NCBI GenBank assembly: GCA_023957275.1
Contig: JAMLHF010000002.1
Span: 84,888-148,887 of the forward strand
DNA: 64,000 nt
Origin: Lentimicrobium sp.
GTDB taxonomy: Bacteria; Bacteroidota; Bacteroidia; Bacteroidales; Lentimicrobiaceae
Reading direction: 5' to 3'
Shown: in pieces, positions 18,916 through 28,459 of the stretch
Layout of the letters: each line of letters opens with the position of its first letter
Numbering within the stretch: position 1 is the stretch's first letter
Position numbers and translations under genes: made by a program
The notes under the pieces: model-generated
The model's input: the letters and a program-made list of their open reading frames with translations, nothing else
Told to the model about the DNA's origin: nothing
Databases searched by the model: none

Positions 18916-19590
18916 TTAATGATAATCTCTTTCCCCGAAAAGGGCAGTGCCGATCCTGACCATATTGCTGCCTTCCTCAATGGCAATGTGGTAGTCGCCC
19001 GACATGCCCATTGACAGCGTGTCAAATTCGTCCTTTCCGGAGAAAAAAGTGCGGGAAAGGTGGTCAAAAAAGGTTTTCAGTGCGGCAAATTCATTCCTGA
19101 CCACATTGTCATCGTCTGTAAATGTTGCCATGCCCATCAGGCCCCTGATTCTGACGTTTTTCATCGCCGGGAACTCATCATTGTGCAGTATTGCCTTCAC
19201 CTCCTCTTCGTCCAGTCCGAACTTGCTCTCTTCTTTAGCGATAAATACCTGAAGCAGGCAATCGATAACCCTGCCGGCCTTTTCGCCCTGGCGGTTGATT
19301 TCTGCCAGCAGTTTTAGCGAATCTACGCTGTGGATCAGGTGCACAAACGGCGCGATATATTTGACTTTGTTGGTTTGCAGGTGTCCGATCTGGTGCCAGC
19401 GGACATCGCCGGGCAGCAAAGGTTGTTTTTCGGTCATTTCCTGCACCCTGTTTTCGCCGAAATCGCGCAGACCCATCCTGTAGGCCTCTTCAAGAAGTTC
19501 AACGGGCCGGGTTTTGGTCACGGCAACCAGGGTTACGTGAGGCGGGAGCTCCTGCAGGATGTAATTGATATGCTCCGACAACATTTCCAT
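18916..19590 (-). CDS. yggS: YggS family pyridoxal-phosphate homeostasis protein
   Basis: Cytoplasmic PLP-binding protein that helps maintain the vitamin B6 pool. From ATG 19590 it has 224 residues, the family length. Motifs: VTLVAVTKTRPVE with the PLP-binding Lys, FGENRVQE, WHQIGHLQTNKVKY, and near the C-terminus LSMGMSGDYHIAIEEGSNMVRIGTALFG. An open frame extends upstream to 19692, but the first 34 residues do not belong to the family and a -7 box at 19611-19618 falls inside that extension. Followed after 15 bp by the RsiV-like gene. Confidence 0.95.
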   Translation of the reverse strand: MEMLSEHINYILQELPPHVTLVAVTKTRPVELLEEAYRMGLRDFGENRVQEMTEKQPLLPGDVRWHQIGHLQTNKVKYIAPFVHLIHSVDSLKLLAEINRQGEKAGRVIDCLLQVFIAKEESKFGLDEEEVKAILHNDEFPAMKNVRIRGLMGMATFTDDDNVVRNEFAALKTFFDHLSRTFFSGKDEFDTLSMGMSGDYHIAIEEGSNMVRIGTALFGERDYH

Positions 19591-19610
19591 TATACCAGTG
19601 ATTGTTTCTG

Positions 19611-19618
19611 CAAATGTA
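19611..19618 (-). promoter_or_regulatory. Probable -7 box for yggS (TACATTTG)
   Basis: TACATTTG on the minus strand fits TAnnTTTG, 20 nt upstream of the chosen yggS ATG. No clear -33 TTG. Confidence 0.45.
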
Positions 19619-19741
19619 GATAAAAAAGCGGGTTGCATCCGGAAGGAGCCATGAAGGGCCGGGAAATATAGCCTGTGAAAAGTATTGTGCAAAAATTCAG
19701 GAACTTACTCAGCCGGCAGAAATGCAGATCGCTGCGTTTAT

Positions 19742-19749
19742 TATCTTTG
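19742..19749 (+). promoter_or_regulatory. Probable -7 box (TATCTTTG) for the Ig-like lipoprotein
   Basis: An exact TAnnTTTG match, 15 nt before the ATG at 19765. It supports that start over an in-frame ATG at 19675. No clear -33 TTG. Confidence 0.5.
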
Positions 19750-19764
19750 CTTAAAAATCGAACA

Positions 19765-20616
19765 ATGCGACAGTTTATCAGATATATCCCGTTTTTCTTC
19801 CTGCTTTTCATGGCTTTTATCCTGCTGTCCTGTTCCGGCAAGGATAAAAATGATGAGCCGTTACCGGATAATTCAGGCCCTTCTTTTGAGGCATTGGAAA
19901 TTTTTCTGGCAAACCGTGCAGCCTACCTTGTTTTTTCGGAGCCGGTATATCAGGGCGGTACCATCCGCCAGCCTTTGACCGCCGAAAGTTTCAGCATTGT
20001 GTTGCAGGGAGGTACTGCGGTGCTCGACAGCGTGAAAGTCACTTCTGCAACGGGTGATTCGGTGGTAATTATTAATCTTCATATCCGCGGGCTGGTGAGC
20101 GGGGAAGAGACCCTTACCATCCGGCCGGCAGGCGCTGAAGCCATCGTCAATGCCCGCGCTGTACCCATGGATTCAGCAGCCGTTATTGCTGCAACCCTGC
20201 AAGATCCGGGAATCATTGGCAGCTGGATATCCACCGGCGAAAACCTCTCGGTACTTTTCGGGCAGTTCGGGTTTGATTCTGTTAAAATAGTCTATGGCCA
20301 TGACGGGAACTACACATATACATCGGTAACTACCGGCGGCATGAAAAATGTGCTTACCGGAACTTATGTACAGGAAAAAGTTCCGGGCAATGCCATCCGG
20401 AAAATCCGGATGAACCAGCTGAGCCCGGTTACCGCCACCATTGAGGGGATTTTTCAACTTGAAAACGGTGAACCCGTCAGGATGATCTACGAAACCGCCC
20501 AGACCGAACCTGCCGTTGCCGGACTCACGCCCCCTACGCCAGAGGCGGGCTTTGGCAGCACCGGGCTGACAGGCAGTGACAATACGCAGGTGTATGTCCG
20601 GGTGTTGCCGGAATAA
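19765..20616 (+). CDS. Lipoprotein with Ig-like domain (paralogue of 28460-29299)
   Basis: 283 residues from ATG 19765; lipobox ILLSC with acylated Cys23, then SGKDKNDE. Residues about 35-145 resemble an Ig-like domain of the SwmB type (AAYLVFSEPVYQGG ... ETLTIRPAGAEAIVNARAVPMD). A second domain starts near GIIGSWISTGENLS and ends with the signature YETAQTEPAVAGLTPPTPEAGFGST. A second gene at 28460 has the same two-domain plan and nearly the same C-terminal signature. Function unknown; probably envelope-located. Confidence 0.8.
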   Translation: MRQFIRYIPFFFLLFMAFILLSCSGKDKNDEPLPDNSGPSFEALEIFLANRAAYLVFSEPVYQGGTIRQPLTAESFSIVLQGGTAVLDSVKVTSATGDSVVIINLHIRGLVSGEETLTIRPAGAEAIVNARAVPMDSAAVIAATLQDPGIIGSWISTGENLSVLFGQFGFDSVKIVYGHDGNYTYTSVTTGGMKNVLTGTYVQEKVPGNAIRKIRMNQLSPVTATIEGIFQLENGEPVRMIYETAQTEPAVAGLTPPTPEAGFGSTGLTGSDNTQVYVRVLPE

Positions 20617-20648
20617 AGGAAGTAACCTGTCTGACTGAGGAGAACGCT

Positions 20649-22079
20649 ATGTCGGTACGTCTGAAAGATTTTACACAATTTGCCAATGCGCTGCTGCCGC
20701 ACGAAGTTGCGTACCTTAAATCGGTGAACCATTTCAAGGATCAGGAGAATATTGATATTCTGGACCTGATTTATCACAATACCCACAACCCCGAACATAC
20801 CTTTCCCTACAAAACATCCATCGATAAACGCAAGTACTCAAACCTGAAGATCTGGATCAATTCCAGGCTGAAGGCCCTGGATGTGGATGCCTACTACGAA
20901 TGGCTGATGGAGATTGACCGTAAGATCATGACCGATACCATACTGCCACGCGAAGAGGATGTGCTGATCCGCCTGATCCGGGGTTTCAGAAATCCGCCTT
21001 TTTACTTTGTCCGTTTTTACGAAATCATACGGAATTACCGGTTTTACCTGCTGATCCGGTTCCGTCACCATTATAACCGTATTGTTGACCGTTTCCTGGT
21101 TGATTATCAGGGCCTGTATGATGAATGCTTCGCGGTAAACAGGCAGTTGCACGAAGCTACCATTGACATTGTGAATCAGTATGCCCGCAACGATACGGAT
21201 TCACGGAAATGGGAAGCCTGGCTGACAGGGATTTTTTATAATGTCAACCTCGACGGATTGAACCGATATCTGGCCATTGTCAGGCTGACACTGATCTATT
21301 TTAACTACCGGGAATACGACAAGCTTGACCGCATTTACGATGATCTGGATGGTATGCTGCGAAACGGGGAGTTTTATGCGCGCCGGATTCTGCAGAATTA
21401 TTATGCCAACAGGGTTATGCTGCATTCAAGGCGAAACGAGCCTGAAAAAGCGATAGAATACGGATTTCTTTCCATCCGTCAGCATTCGGGCGATTACCTG
21501 CACTACGTGAACAACCTTTGTGCAGTATTGCTCCGGCAAAACCACAATTCCCGGGCGCTGAAGCTGATGCAGGATTCGTTTCCCGAATTGAAAAATACCA
21601 GAAGTCATCACAACCGTGTCGGATTCGCTTCATTCTATATACGGGCGCTGAATGAAAACAAACGTGCCCGTGAGGCCGAAAGCTATGCCGAAACCTTTCT
21701 GAACGGTTACAAAGAGCAGATATTTGAATTCCGCTGGCACACGTTTTTCTCTGCTTACTTTCAATCGCTTATTATGCTTGAAAAATACGGCAGGCTGCTG
21801 CATATTGCCCGGCGTTACCGCCTGATGGACCATGAACTGGAGTACCGGCAGCGGGCGGTATATATACCCACCATCAGCTGGTACCATTCCGTTGCCGCCT
21901 ACAAGGAGTGCCATATTAACGGGGAGGAGTTGCGCACCCGGATTCATGAGCCGGCTGTTCCATTGCTTCACGATGCCCATAAAACCCGGCTGATGTTATT
22001 GCTGGGCCGTGAGTTGCACCACCATATCCCGGAATTATTCCAGCCCGACGGGAGTTTTAACAAAGCGGAGAGTTCCTGA
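20649..22079 (+). CDS. Large helical (TPR-like) protein, function unknown
   Basis: 476-residue cytoplasmic protein without signal peptide or transmembrane segment. It is rich in Arg, Tyr and Leu and probably all-helical; the region about 215-400 shows irregular TPR-like helix pairs (for example YDKLDRIYDDLDGMLRNGEFYARR and EPEKAIEYGFLSIRQHSGDYLHYVNNL). No catalytic motif was seen. It starts 32 bp after the Ig-like lipoprotein gene, so it may be co-transcribed. I do not recognise the family. Confidence 0.78.
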   Translation: MSVRLKDFTQFANALLPHEVAYLKSVNHFKDQENIDILDLIYHNTHNPEHTFPYKTSIDKRKYSNLKIWINSRLKALDVDAYYEWLMEIDRKIMTDTILPREEDVLIRLIRGFRNPPFYFVRFYEIIRNYRFYLLIRFRHHYNRIVDRFLVDYQGLYDECFAVNRQLHEATIDIVNQYARNDTDSRKWEAWLTGIFYNVNLDGLNRYLAIVRLTLIYFNYREYDKLDRIYDDLDGMLRNGEFYARRILQNYYANRVMLHSRRNEPEKAIEYGFLSIRQHSGDYLHYVNNLCAVLLRQNHNSRALKLMQDSFPELKNTRSHHNRVGFASFYIRALNENKRAREAESYAETFLNGYKEQIFEFRWHTFFSAYFQSLIMLEKYGRLLHIARRYRLMDHELEYRQRAVYIPTISWYHSVAAYKECHINGEELRTRIHEPAVPLLHDAHKTRLMLLLGRELHHHIPELFQPDGSFNKAESS

Positions 22080-22317
22080 TACTGTCATTCAGGCAATTGA
22101 TGTCATGGTTTCTTTACGGATTCCCTGCTTTATTTGTGTTATGGAAGTCAGGCTATAGGATTTATTTAATATAACAGCTGATATACAATAATATAGCTAT
22201 ACATTAACTGGTAAAAGTGCCAAAAGTCAGCCCCATCGAATTGAGGATCCGGTTTTGTTGCCGGAGATAATGGTGATTACTTCGCTGTAGAAATAGAGAA
22301 ACCAAAGCGCAGTTATT

Positions 22318-23496
22318 ATGAGAGAAGTTGTGATTGCCTCGGCTGCCCGCACCCCCATAGGGTCATTCGGCGGCACGCTTTCCGGTCTGAACGCCGTTGA
22401 ACTGGGTACCATCGCCGCCAGGGAGGCCATCGTCAGGGCGGGAATTGATCCTGCATTGATTGACGATGTGATTGTTGGTAATATATTGTCTGCAGGGCTC
22501 GGGCAGAATGTGGCGCGCCAGATTTCCGTTTATGCCGGTGTCCCTGAAACGGTTACCGCGATGACCATCAACAAGCTGTGTGGTTCAGGCCTGAGGGCGG
22601 TAAGCATGGCGGCCCAGTTTATTATGCTTGGCGATGCAGACATCATACTTGCCGGCGGAACGGAAAGCATGAGCAATGCACCATACCTGCTTCCCAAGGG
22701 GCGTTTCGGCTACCGAATGGGCGATGGGAAAATCATTGACTCCATGATCCACGACGGGCTTACGGAGACTTTCAATAATTATCATATGGGCGTAACCGCT
22801 GAGAATATAGCCAAACGCTGGAACATCAGCAGGGAGGAGCAGGATGAGTTCGCACTCGGAAGCCAGCTGAAAGCGGAAGCCGCACAGAAATCCGGAAAGT
22901 TTACGGATGAGATTGTAAAGGTATCGATTCCCCAGCGCAAAGGCGAGCCTGTGGTTGTGGATACCGATGAATATCCCAGGCATGGCACAACCCTGGAGAA
23001 ACTTGCCAAGTTGCCTCCTGCTTTTGATAAGGCCGGCACCGTGACCGCGGGAAATGCATCAGGCATCAACGACGGGGCGGCAATGCTGGTGGTGATGTCG
23101 AAGCAGAAAGCCGATGAACTGGGCGTTAAACCACTGGTTACCATCCGGTCGTATGCCTCGGTAGCCCTTGACCCCACCATTATGGGATACGGACCTGTGC
23201 CCGCTTCAAGGAAGGCGCTTGAGAGGGCCGGCTTCACCGTTGATCAGCTTGATCTGGTGGAAGCCAATGAAGCATTCGCTTCCCAGTCGATTGCGGTAGT
23301 CCGCGACCTGGGCCTCAATCCCGAAAAAGTAAATGTAAATGGCGGCGCCATCGCGTTGGGTCATCCCATTGGCGCTTCCGGCGCAAGGATACTTACCACC
23401 CTGATTTACGAAATGAAGCGCCGGAACGCCCTTACGGGACTGGCAACCCTCTGTATCGGAGGCGGGATGGGAACTTCAATAATTGTACAGCAATAA
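22318..23496 (+). CDS. Acetyl-CoA C-acetyltransferase (thiolase)
   Basis: Catalyses reversible condensation of two acetyl-CoA to acetoacetyl-CoA, or thiolysis of 3-ketoacyl-CoA. The 392-residue length is standard. Acylated Cys in [10 protein letters not shown] (near residue 89), [12 protein letters not shown] with the catalytic His, and the second Cys in [10 protein letters not shown] are all intact, as is the NEAFA block. First gene of a six-gene run on the plus strand. Whether it works in degradation or in building chains depends on the partner enzymes downstream. Confidence 0.95.
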   Translation: MREVVIASAARTPIGSFGGTLSGLNAVELGTIAAREAIVRAGIDPALIDDVIVGNILSAGLGQNVARQISVYAGVPETVTAMTINKLCGSGLRAVSMAAQFIMLGDADIILAGGTESMSNAPYLLPKGRFGYRMGDGKIIDSMIHDGLTETFNNYHMGVTAENIAKRWNISREEQDEFALGSQLKAEAAQKSGKFTDEIVKVSIPQRKGEPVVVDTDEYPRHGTTLEKLAKLPPAFDKAGTVTAGNASGINDGAAMLVVMSKQKADELGVKPLVTIRSYASVALDPTIMGYGPVPASRKALERAGFTVDQLDLVEANEAFASQSIAVVRDLGLNPEKVNVNGGAIALGHPIGASGARILTTLIYEMKRRNALTGLATLCIGGGMGTSIIVQQ

Positions 23497-23531
23497 AAAA
23501 AGTCAGGATAAAAAACCTATAGAACAAACCA

Positions 23532-24275
23532 ATGAAAAGACTCGAAAATAAAGTAGCCATCATTACCGGAGGCGCCGACGGAATAGGCAAAGCTACCGCC
23601 ATCCGCTTTGCTGCGGAAGGGGCTGTGGCCGTTATATGGGACCTTAACGCTGAAAAAGGGATGCTGCTGGCGGAGGAAATCAGACAAACGGGCGGACAGG
23701 CTGAGTTTTTCAAAGTAAACACTTCCGATTACGGGCAGATTGAGAAAGCGGCAGCCGGCGTGGCCGGGAAATACGGTAAAATAGATATCCTCATCAATAA
23801 TGCCGGGATCACCCGCGATGCATCCATGAAAAAGATGAGCGTGGAACAATGGCAGCAGGTAATAGATGTTAACCTCAGCGGCGTGTTCTATTGTACCAAA
23901 GCCGTTTCCCCTTACATGGTCGACAAAGGTTACGGCCGTATTCTGACTACCTCCTCGGTAGTGGCGCTCTATGGCAATTTCGGCCAGACAAATTATGTGG
24001 CCACCAAAGCCGGCGTCATAGGGATGACAAAAACATGGGCGCGGGAGTTCGGCCGTAAAGGCATCACCGCCAATGCCGTTGCGCCCGGGTTTATCGCTAC
24101 CGAAATGGTAGCGGCCATGCCCGAAAACGTGCTGGCTTCCATGCGCGAAAAGGTTCCTTCAGGTAGGCTGGGAAAGCCCGAAGAGATTGCATCGGCTTTC
24201 CTGTTTCTCGCCTCGGATGAGGCTGCCTATATCAACGGGGCCGTATTGAGTGTCGACGGGGGAATAACCATTTAA
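23532..24275 (+). CDS. SDR oxidoreductase, FabG/acetoacetyl-CoA reductase type
   Basis: 247-residue classical short-chain dehydrogenase. Rossmann motif TGGADGIGKA, NNAG motif (ILINNAGITRD), catalytic Ser in TTSSVVALYG, and YVATKAGVIGMTK (Tyr-x-x-x-Lys). Reduces 3-oxoacyl or oxidises 3-hydroxyacyl groups, probably as a CoA ester given the adjacent thiolase (35-bp gap). Equally compatible with a PhaB-like acetoacetyl-CoA reductase; no PHA synthase is present in the window. Confidence 0.92.
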   Translation: MKRLENKVAIITGGADGIGKATAIRFAAEGAVAVIWDLNAEKGMLLAEEIRQTGGQAEFFKVNTSDYGQIEKAAAGVAGKYGKIDILINNAGITRDASMKKMSVEQWQQVIDVNLSGVFYCTKAVSPYMVDKGYGRILTTSSVVALYGNFGQTNYVATKAGVIGMTKTWAREFGRKGITANAVAPGFIATEMVAAMPENVLASMREKVPSGRLGKPEEIASAFLFLASDEAAYINGAVLSVDGGITI

Positions 24276-24286
24276 CACGACTTGCA

Positions 24287-25276
24287 ATGCGAAACGCAGT
24301 GATCCATTCCACCGGCGCTTACGCCCCCGAAAGGGTGGTGCCAAACAGCTATTTTGATGAGCTGCTGGGCGAAAATGTCAGCGACTGGCTGGTTGAGAAT
24401 GTACATATTCACGAACGCCGCTGGGCTGCCGAAAATCAGTCAACCGCCGATTTGTGCATACCTGCCGCCCGGCAGGCCTTGGAAAGGGGAGGGGTGAAAC
24501 CCGAAGAGATCGGCCTGCTGGTGATCTCTACCGATACGCCGGAATTTATTTCGCCCTCTACGGCCTCTAAAGTCCAGTACGAACTGGGATTGGTGAATGC
24601 CGGTACCTTTGACATCAATACGGCTTGTGCCGGATTTGTGACCGCCCTTGATATCGGCGCCAAATACATCAGGGCCGATGAACAATACCGGTATGTGATG
24701 GTCATTGGCGCCTATGCCATGAGCAAATATCTCAATCTTAAAGACAAAAAAACTGTCACCCTCTTTGCTGACGGTGCCGGGGTGGTGATACTGAAAGCAG
24801 AAGAGGATGCAAAACGCGGTTTCCTGGCCAGCGAATTGCTTACCCAGGGCCAGTATTACGGATATATGGGCATATATGCCGGCGGCACTTTTCAGCCGGT
24901 GAACAGCCAGGTAATTGAAAAAGAGGATCATCTGCTGAAGTTTGTTCAGAAATTTCCCAAAGAACTGAATCCGGAGATGTGGAGCAGGATGGCCACCGAC
25001 CTCACCCGCAGGATAGGGGAAACCCCTGGTTCGGTGGATCATTATTTTCTCACGCAGATCAACATCAACAGCATCTGGGAAACCATGGACCGGCTCGGCG
25101 TGGAGCGTGAAAAAGCCCATACCATCATGCAGTATTACGGTTATACAGGATCTGCCTGCATCCCCCTTGCCTTTGACGATGCTGTAACCAAAGGGAAGGT
25201 GAAGCGGGGGGATTTGCTGGTATTTATCGGTTCGGGAGGCGGACTGGCCTTCGCTTCTGCAGCCTTCAGGTACTAA
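24287..25276 (+). CDS. Ketoacyl synthase III-like protein with altered catalytic residues
   Basis: 329-residue thiolase-fold protein close to FabH in length and layout. The acyl-accepting Cys is present in NTACAGFVTALD (near residue 113). By eye, however, the PHQAN motif that carries the catalytic His aligns with LTQIN (His to Thr), and the HGNTSAASIPLAL motif with the catalytic Asn aligns with YGYTGSACIPLAF (Asn to Tyr). If the alignment holds, the decarboxylating condensation centre is lost and the protein may be an acyltransferase or use a different reaction. Gap to the SDR gene is 11 bp. Confidence 0.85.
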   Translation: MRNAVIHSTGAYAPERVVPNSYFDELLGENVSDWLVENVHIHERRWAAENQSTADLCIPAARQALERGGVKPEEIGLLVISTDTPEFISPSTASKVQYELGLVNAGTFDINTACAGFVTALDIGAKYIRADEQYRYVMVIGAYAMSKYLNLKDKKTVTLFADGAGVVILKAEEDAKRGFLASELLTQGQYYGYMGIYAGGTFQPVNSQVIEKEDHLLKFVQKFPKELNPEMWSRMATDLTRRIGETPGSVDHYFLTQININSIWETMDRLGVEREKAHTIMQYYGYTGSACIPLAFDDAVTKGKVKRGDLLVFIGSGGGLAFASAAFRY

Positions 25277-25340
25277 ACGGACCTCATCAGGAATCTCTAT
25301 GTAATGAAATTGCAGCATTAACAACCAATACGGATATCAA

Positions 25341-26897
25341 TTGGCAACATCAGCACAGGTTACGGGCGCATGGATTCTGGTAATCCTCTATATGGGGGTC
25401 ATCCTCTTTTTCGTGATCCGCGGGGCGCTTAAGATCAAAAGCATATCTGATTACGCGGTAGGAAATATCATGTTTTCTCCTGCTGCCGTGGCCCTTTCGC
25501 TGGCTGCCAGCATGACAAGTGCCGCAACTTTTGTGATCAACCCCGGATTTATCGCCAACTTCGGAATCAGCGGGGTCATCTCCTACGGCATTGTCCTGCC
25601 CCTGGCTTCCATGCTGTCGCTGGCCGTGCTCACCAAAAGTTTCAGAAAGTACGGACAGTCAGTGAAAGCCCTTACCCTGGCCCAATGGATAGGCGACAGG
25701 TACAAAAGCAGAAATTATGCATTGTTTATGGGGTTTCTGGCCCTGCTGCTGCTTACTTTTATCGTCCTTATTGCCGTGGCAATCACCCAGGTGCTGTCGA
25801 AGGCCCTGAATGCCGACCCGGTAATCGTACTCGTTTGCATAACCGTATTTATCTTTGGGTATATGATGTTCGGCGGAGCCAACAGCATGGTTTACACCAA
25901 CACCATACAGGCGGTCATCATGCTGGTAGTGGCTGTAATTCTGCTTACTTCGGGTTATGAACACTTCAGCCGGGGAATCGGTCAAATGATGCAGAAACTC
26001 TCGGCCATCGATCCGGTGCTTGTCAGTCCGGTAAATCCGGGAAGCCCTTTGTTCCGCGACTTCTTCGAGATTGTTTTTGCCCAGGTTGTGGTTGGTATCG
26101 CCATTGTGGTCCAGCCGCACATCATCACCAAATCGCTGCTGCTGAAACGCGAAAGCGACGTCAATAAATTCCTTGTGATTGCCATCGCGGCCGAACTGTT
26201 GTTCTTTTTTGTTGTCGTTACAGGACTTTATGCAAGGCTTTCATTTCCCGATCTCACCATCGGCGGACTTCCCCTGAAAAACGACGGCATTATCCCCGCT
26301 TATGTCATGCATGTATTTTCGAACGGGACGGTGGCGGTAGTGATAGGCCTGGTAGTTGTACTGGGGCTGCTGTCGGCCGGAATTTCCACCCTCGAAGGAC
26401 TGATTCAATCCGTGTCAACCACCATCACTTCAGATATTATCAAACCACTGGCGGGAAGCCGTCTGAGATCGGACAAATCGCTGATCTCACTGAATAAAAT
26501 TGTGATTGCACTCATGGCCGTTGTTACAATATGGTTGTCATACAGCCAGATTACCGCACCTAAACTGAGTGTGGGCATTTTTGCCCAGAACGGGGTATAT
26601 GCCTATTTCGCTTCCGCTTTTGTTCCTGTGATTTTCGGCATTTACCACAAAAAGATGAAAGCATCGGTCGCCTTTGCAGGCTCACTGATCGCCTTTGGCG
26701 TGCATTTTGCTGTCTATTACTTCATGCCATTTTTAGTGACATCCTATGGGATGACTTTCGGCTTTTTTACAAAATATCTCGAAGGGCCGGTCCGGAATCC
26801 GGCCATTGCCTGCGCGTCCGCTGTGGTAATTTCAACCCTGGCTGTACTGATTATGTTGTTGTCCGATAAAAAATCCGCAAACACCACGAAGGCATGA
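25341..26897 (+). CDS. Sodium:solute symporter family transporter
   Basis: 518-residue inner-membrane transporter of the SSS family, about 13 transmembrane segments. Family blocks: SLAASMTSAATFVINPGFI near residues 54-72, TLAQWIGDRYKSRNY, and FGYMMFGGANSMVYTNTIQ. Starts with TTG at 25341 (no in-frame ATG upstream was seen). Its stop overlaps the start of the acyl-CoA ligase (ATGA). Likely substrate is a small carboxylate that the ligase then activates; this is inferred from context only. Confidence 0.93.
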   Translation: MATSAQVTGAWILVILYMGVILFFVIRGALKIKSISDYAVGNIMFSPAAVALSLAASMTSAATFVINPGFIANFGISGVISYGIVLPLASMLSLAVLTKSFRKYGQSVKALTLAQWIGDRYKSRNYALFMGFLALLLLTFIVLIAVAITQVLSKALNADPVIVLVCITVFIFGYMMFGGANSMVYTNTIQAVIMLVVAVILLTSGYEHFSRGIGQMMQKLSAIDPVLVSPVNPGSPLFRDFFEIVFAQVVVGIAIVVQPHIITKSLLLKRESDVNKFLVIAIAAELLFFFVVVTGLYARLSFPDLTIGGLPLKNDGIIPAYVMHVFSNGTVAVVIGLVVVLGLLSAGISTLEGLIQSVSTTITSDIIKPLAGSRLRSDKSLISLNKIVIALMAVVTIWLSYSQITAPKLSVGIFAQNGVYAYFASAFVPVIFGIYHKKMKASVAFAGSLIAFGVHFAVYYFMPFLVTSYGMTFGFFTKYLEGPVRNPAIACASAVVISTLAVLIMLLSDKKSANTTKA

Positions 26898-28417
26898 TTA
26901 CAAACGACTGGGCCCGGCAATGGGCGAAATACAGCGCCGGCAAAGTGGCAGCAGAGGAATTCGAAACAGGTCGCAGCCTGACGTATTCAATGCTTAACCA
27001 GCTGTCTGTCAAATATGTAAATTACCTTACCGCTGAGTTTGCTTTAAAAAAGGGCGACCGCATTGCCATCCTTGCCGAGAACTGCCTGGAATATGTAATC
27101 CTGCTTTCCGTTGCCCAGAAAACCGGGATTATTCTGGTTCCCCTCAACTACCGGCTAACACCGCGGGAGATAGATTTTTTGATTCACGACAGCGATCCCG
27201 ACGTGTTGATCGTTGAATCGAAATTCAGGGATAAGATCAAAGACATTCCTTCCACCGCGCAGGTGAGTCATCTGCTCGATCTTGCCGTATTGCAGCAGAA
27301 AACCGGATTGTTCAGCAGTGAACCTTTCAGCGATCATCCTGAGCAATCTCAGGAAGGTACCACCCATGACGACCCGGCGCTGATCATATACACCAGCGGC
27401 ACCACTGCCTTCCCGAAAGGATCTGTTTACACCCACGGCATGATGTTCTGGAACAGCCTCAATACCCAGCTGCGCCTTGATATCACTTCGGCCGACCGCT
27501 CGGTTAACCTTGCACCTCCTTTCCATACCGGCAACTGGAATGTGCTGCTGACCCCTTTTCTGCATCACGGGGCTTACACGCTTATTATGAAAAGTTTTGA
27601 TGCAGATAAGGTGCTCGAAGCACTTGAAAAATACAATCTTACAATATTCTGGGCGGTGCCGACCATGCTGAAGATGATGTCGGATTCGCCCTTGTTCGAC
27701 CGTGCAGACCTGAGCAGGATAAGGTATTTCGTAGTGGGCGGCGAAGCCATGCCTGTGCCCCTGATCGGGCAATGGCATGCCAAGGGTGTACCTATCCGGC
27801 AGGGATACGGGCTGACCGAAGTGGGACCCAACGTTACCTCCCTCAACCATCAGGATGCCATCCGCAAAGCCGGCTCCATCGGGAAGGAAAATTTTTACTA
27901 TCAGGCGAAACTTGTGAACGATTCGGGCGATGAAGTGGCCCCCGGAGAGCTGGGAGAACTGGTCCTCAGCGGGCCCACCGTTACGCCCGGTTACTGGCGG
28001 AATCCTGAAGCCACCGCCGCAACCATCAGGGATGGCTGGTTTCATACCGGAGATATTATGCGCCGCGATGAAGAAGGATTTCTTTTTGTGGTGGACAGAA
28101 TAAAGAATATGTATATCTCCGGGGCCGAAAATGTGTATCCCGCGGAGGTGGAATTCTTACTACGCAGTCATCCCGGTATTGATTCAGTGGCCATCATCGG
28201 AGTGCCCGATGAAAAATGGGGGGAATCGGGTATGGCTTTCGTGGTGACCAGGGAAGGGTTCTCAGTGACAAAAGAGGATGTCCTTACATATTGCGAGGGC
28301 AAACTGGCAAAATATAAAATTCCGAAACACGTTCATTTTCTGGATGAATTACCCAGGAACGATGCCGGAAAAATTGACCGACAGCAACTGCGGATAATAT
28401 CAACATTAAATCAATAA
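26894..28417 (+). CDS. Acyl-CoA ligase, class I adenylate-forming enzyme
   Basis: 507 residues. Activates a carboxylic acid through an acyl-AMP to a CoA thioester. Motifs: YTSGTTAFPKGSVYTH (P-loop; the usual Gly after TSGTT is Ala), YGLTEVGP, WFHTGDI, RIKNMYISGAENVYP, and the C-terminal catalytic Lys in RNDAGKIDR. Four-base ATGA overlap with the symporter gene indicates translational coupling: a transporter followed directly by the enzyme that traps its substrate. Chain length or aromatic preference cannot be told from the sequence. Confidence 0.93.
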   Translation: MITNDWARQWAKYSAGKVAAEEFETGRSLTYSMLNQLSVKYVNYLTAEFALKKGDRIAILAENCLEYVILLSVAQKTGIILVPLNYRLTPREIDFLIHDSDPDVLIVESKFRDKIKDIPSTAQVSHLLDLAVLQQKTGLFSSEPFSDHPEQSQEGTTHDDPALIIYTSGTTAFPKGSVYTHGMMFWNSLNTQLRLDITSADRSVNLAPPFHTGNWNVLLTPFLHHGAYTLIMKSFDADKVLEALEKYNLTIFWAVPTMLKMMSDSPLFDRADLSRIRYFVVGGEAMPVPLIGQWHAKGVPIRQGYGLTEVGPNVTSLNHQDAIRKAGSIGKENFYYQAKLVNDSGDEVAPGELGELVLSGPTVTPGYWRNPEATAATIRDGWFHTGDIMRRDEEGFLFVVDRIKNMYISGAENVYPAEVEFLLRSHPGIDSVAIIGVPDEKWGESGMAFVVTREGFSVTKEDVLTYCEGKLAKYKIPKHVHFLDELPRNDAGKIDRQQLRIISTLNQ

Positions 28418-28459
28418 TCACATCCATTCATTGTTAAACCAACCTAAAATTCAAACAAA

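Noticed and set aside
22318-25276. Polyhydroxyalkanoate synthesis operon
   Set aside because: Thiolase and reductase fit, but no PHA synthase or phasin is present.
24440-25324. Long minus-strand open frame (294 codons)
   Set aside because: Shadow of the KASIII-like gene; the text is His/Gly-rich without a family.
27155-28045. Long minus-strand open frame (296 codons)
   Set aside because: Shadow of the acyl-CoA ligase gene.
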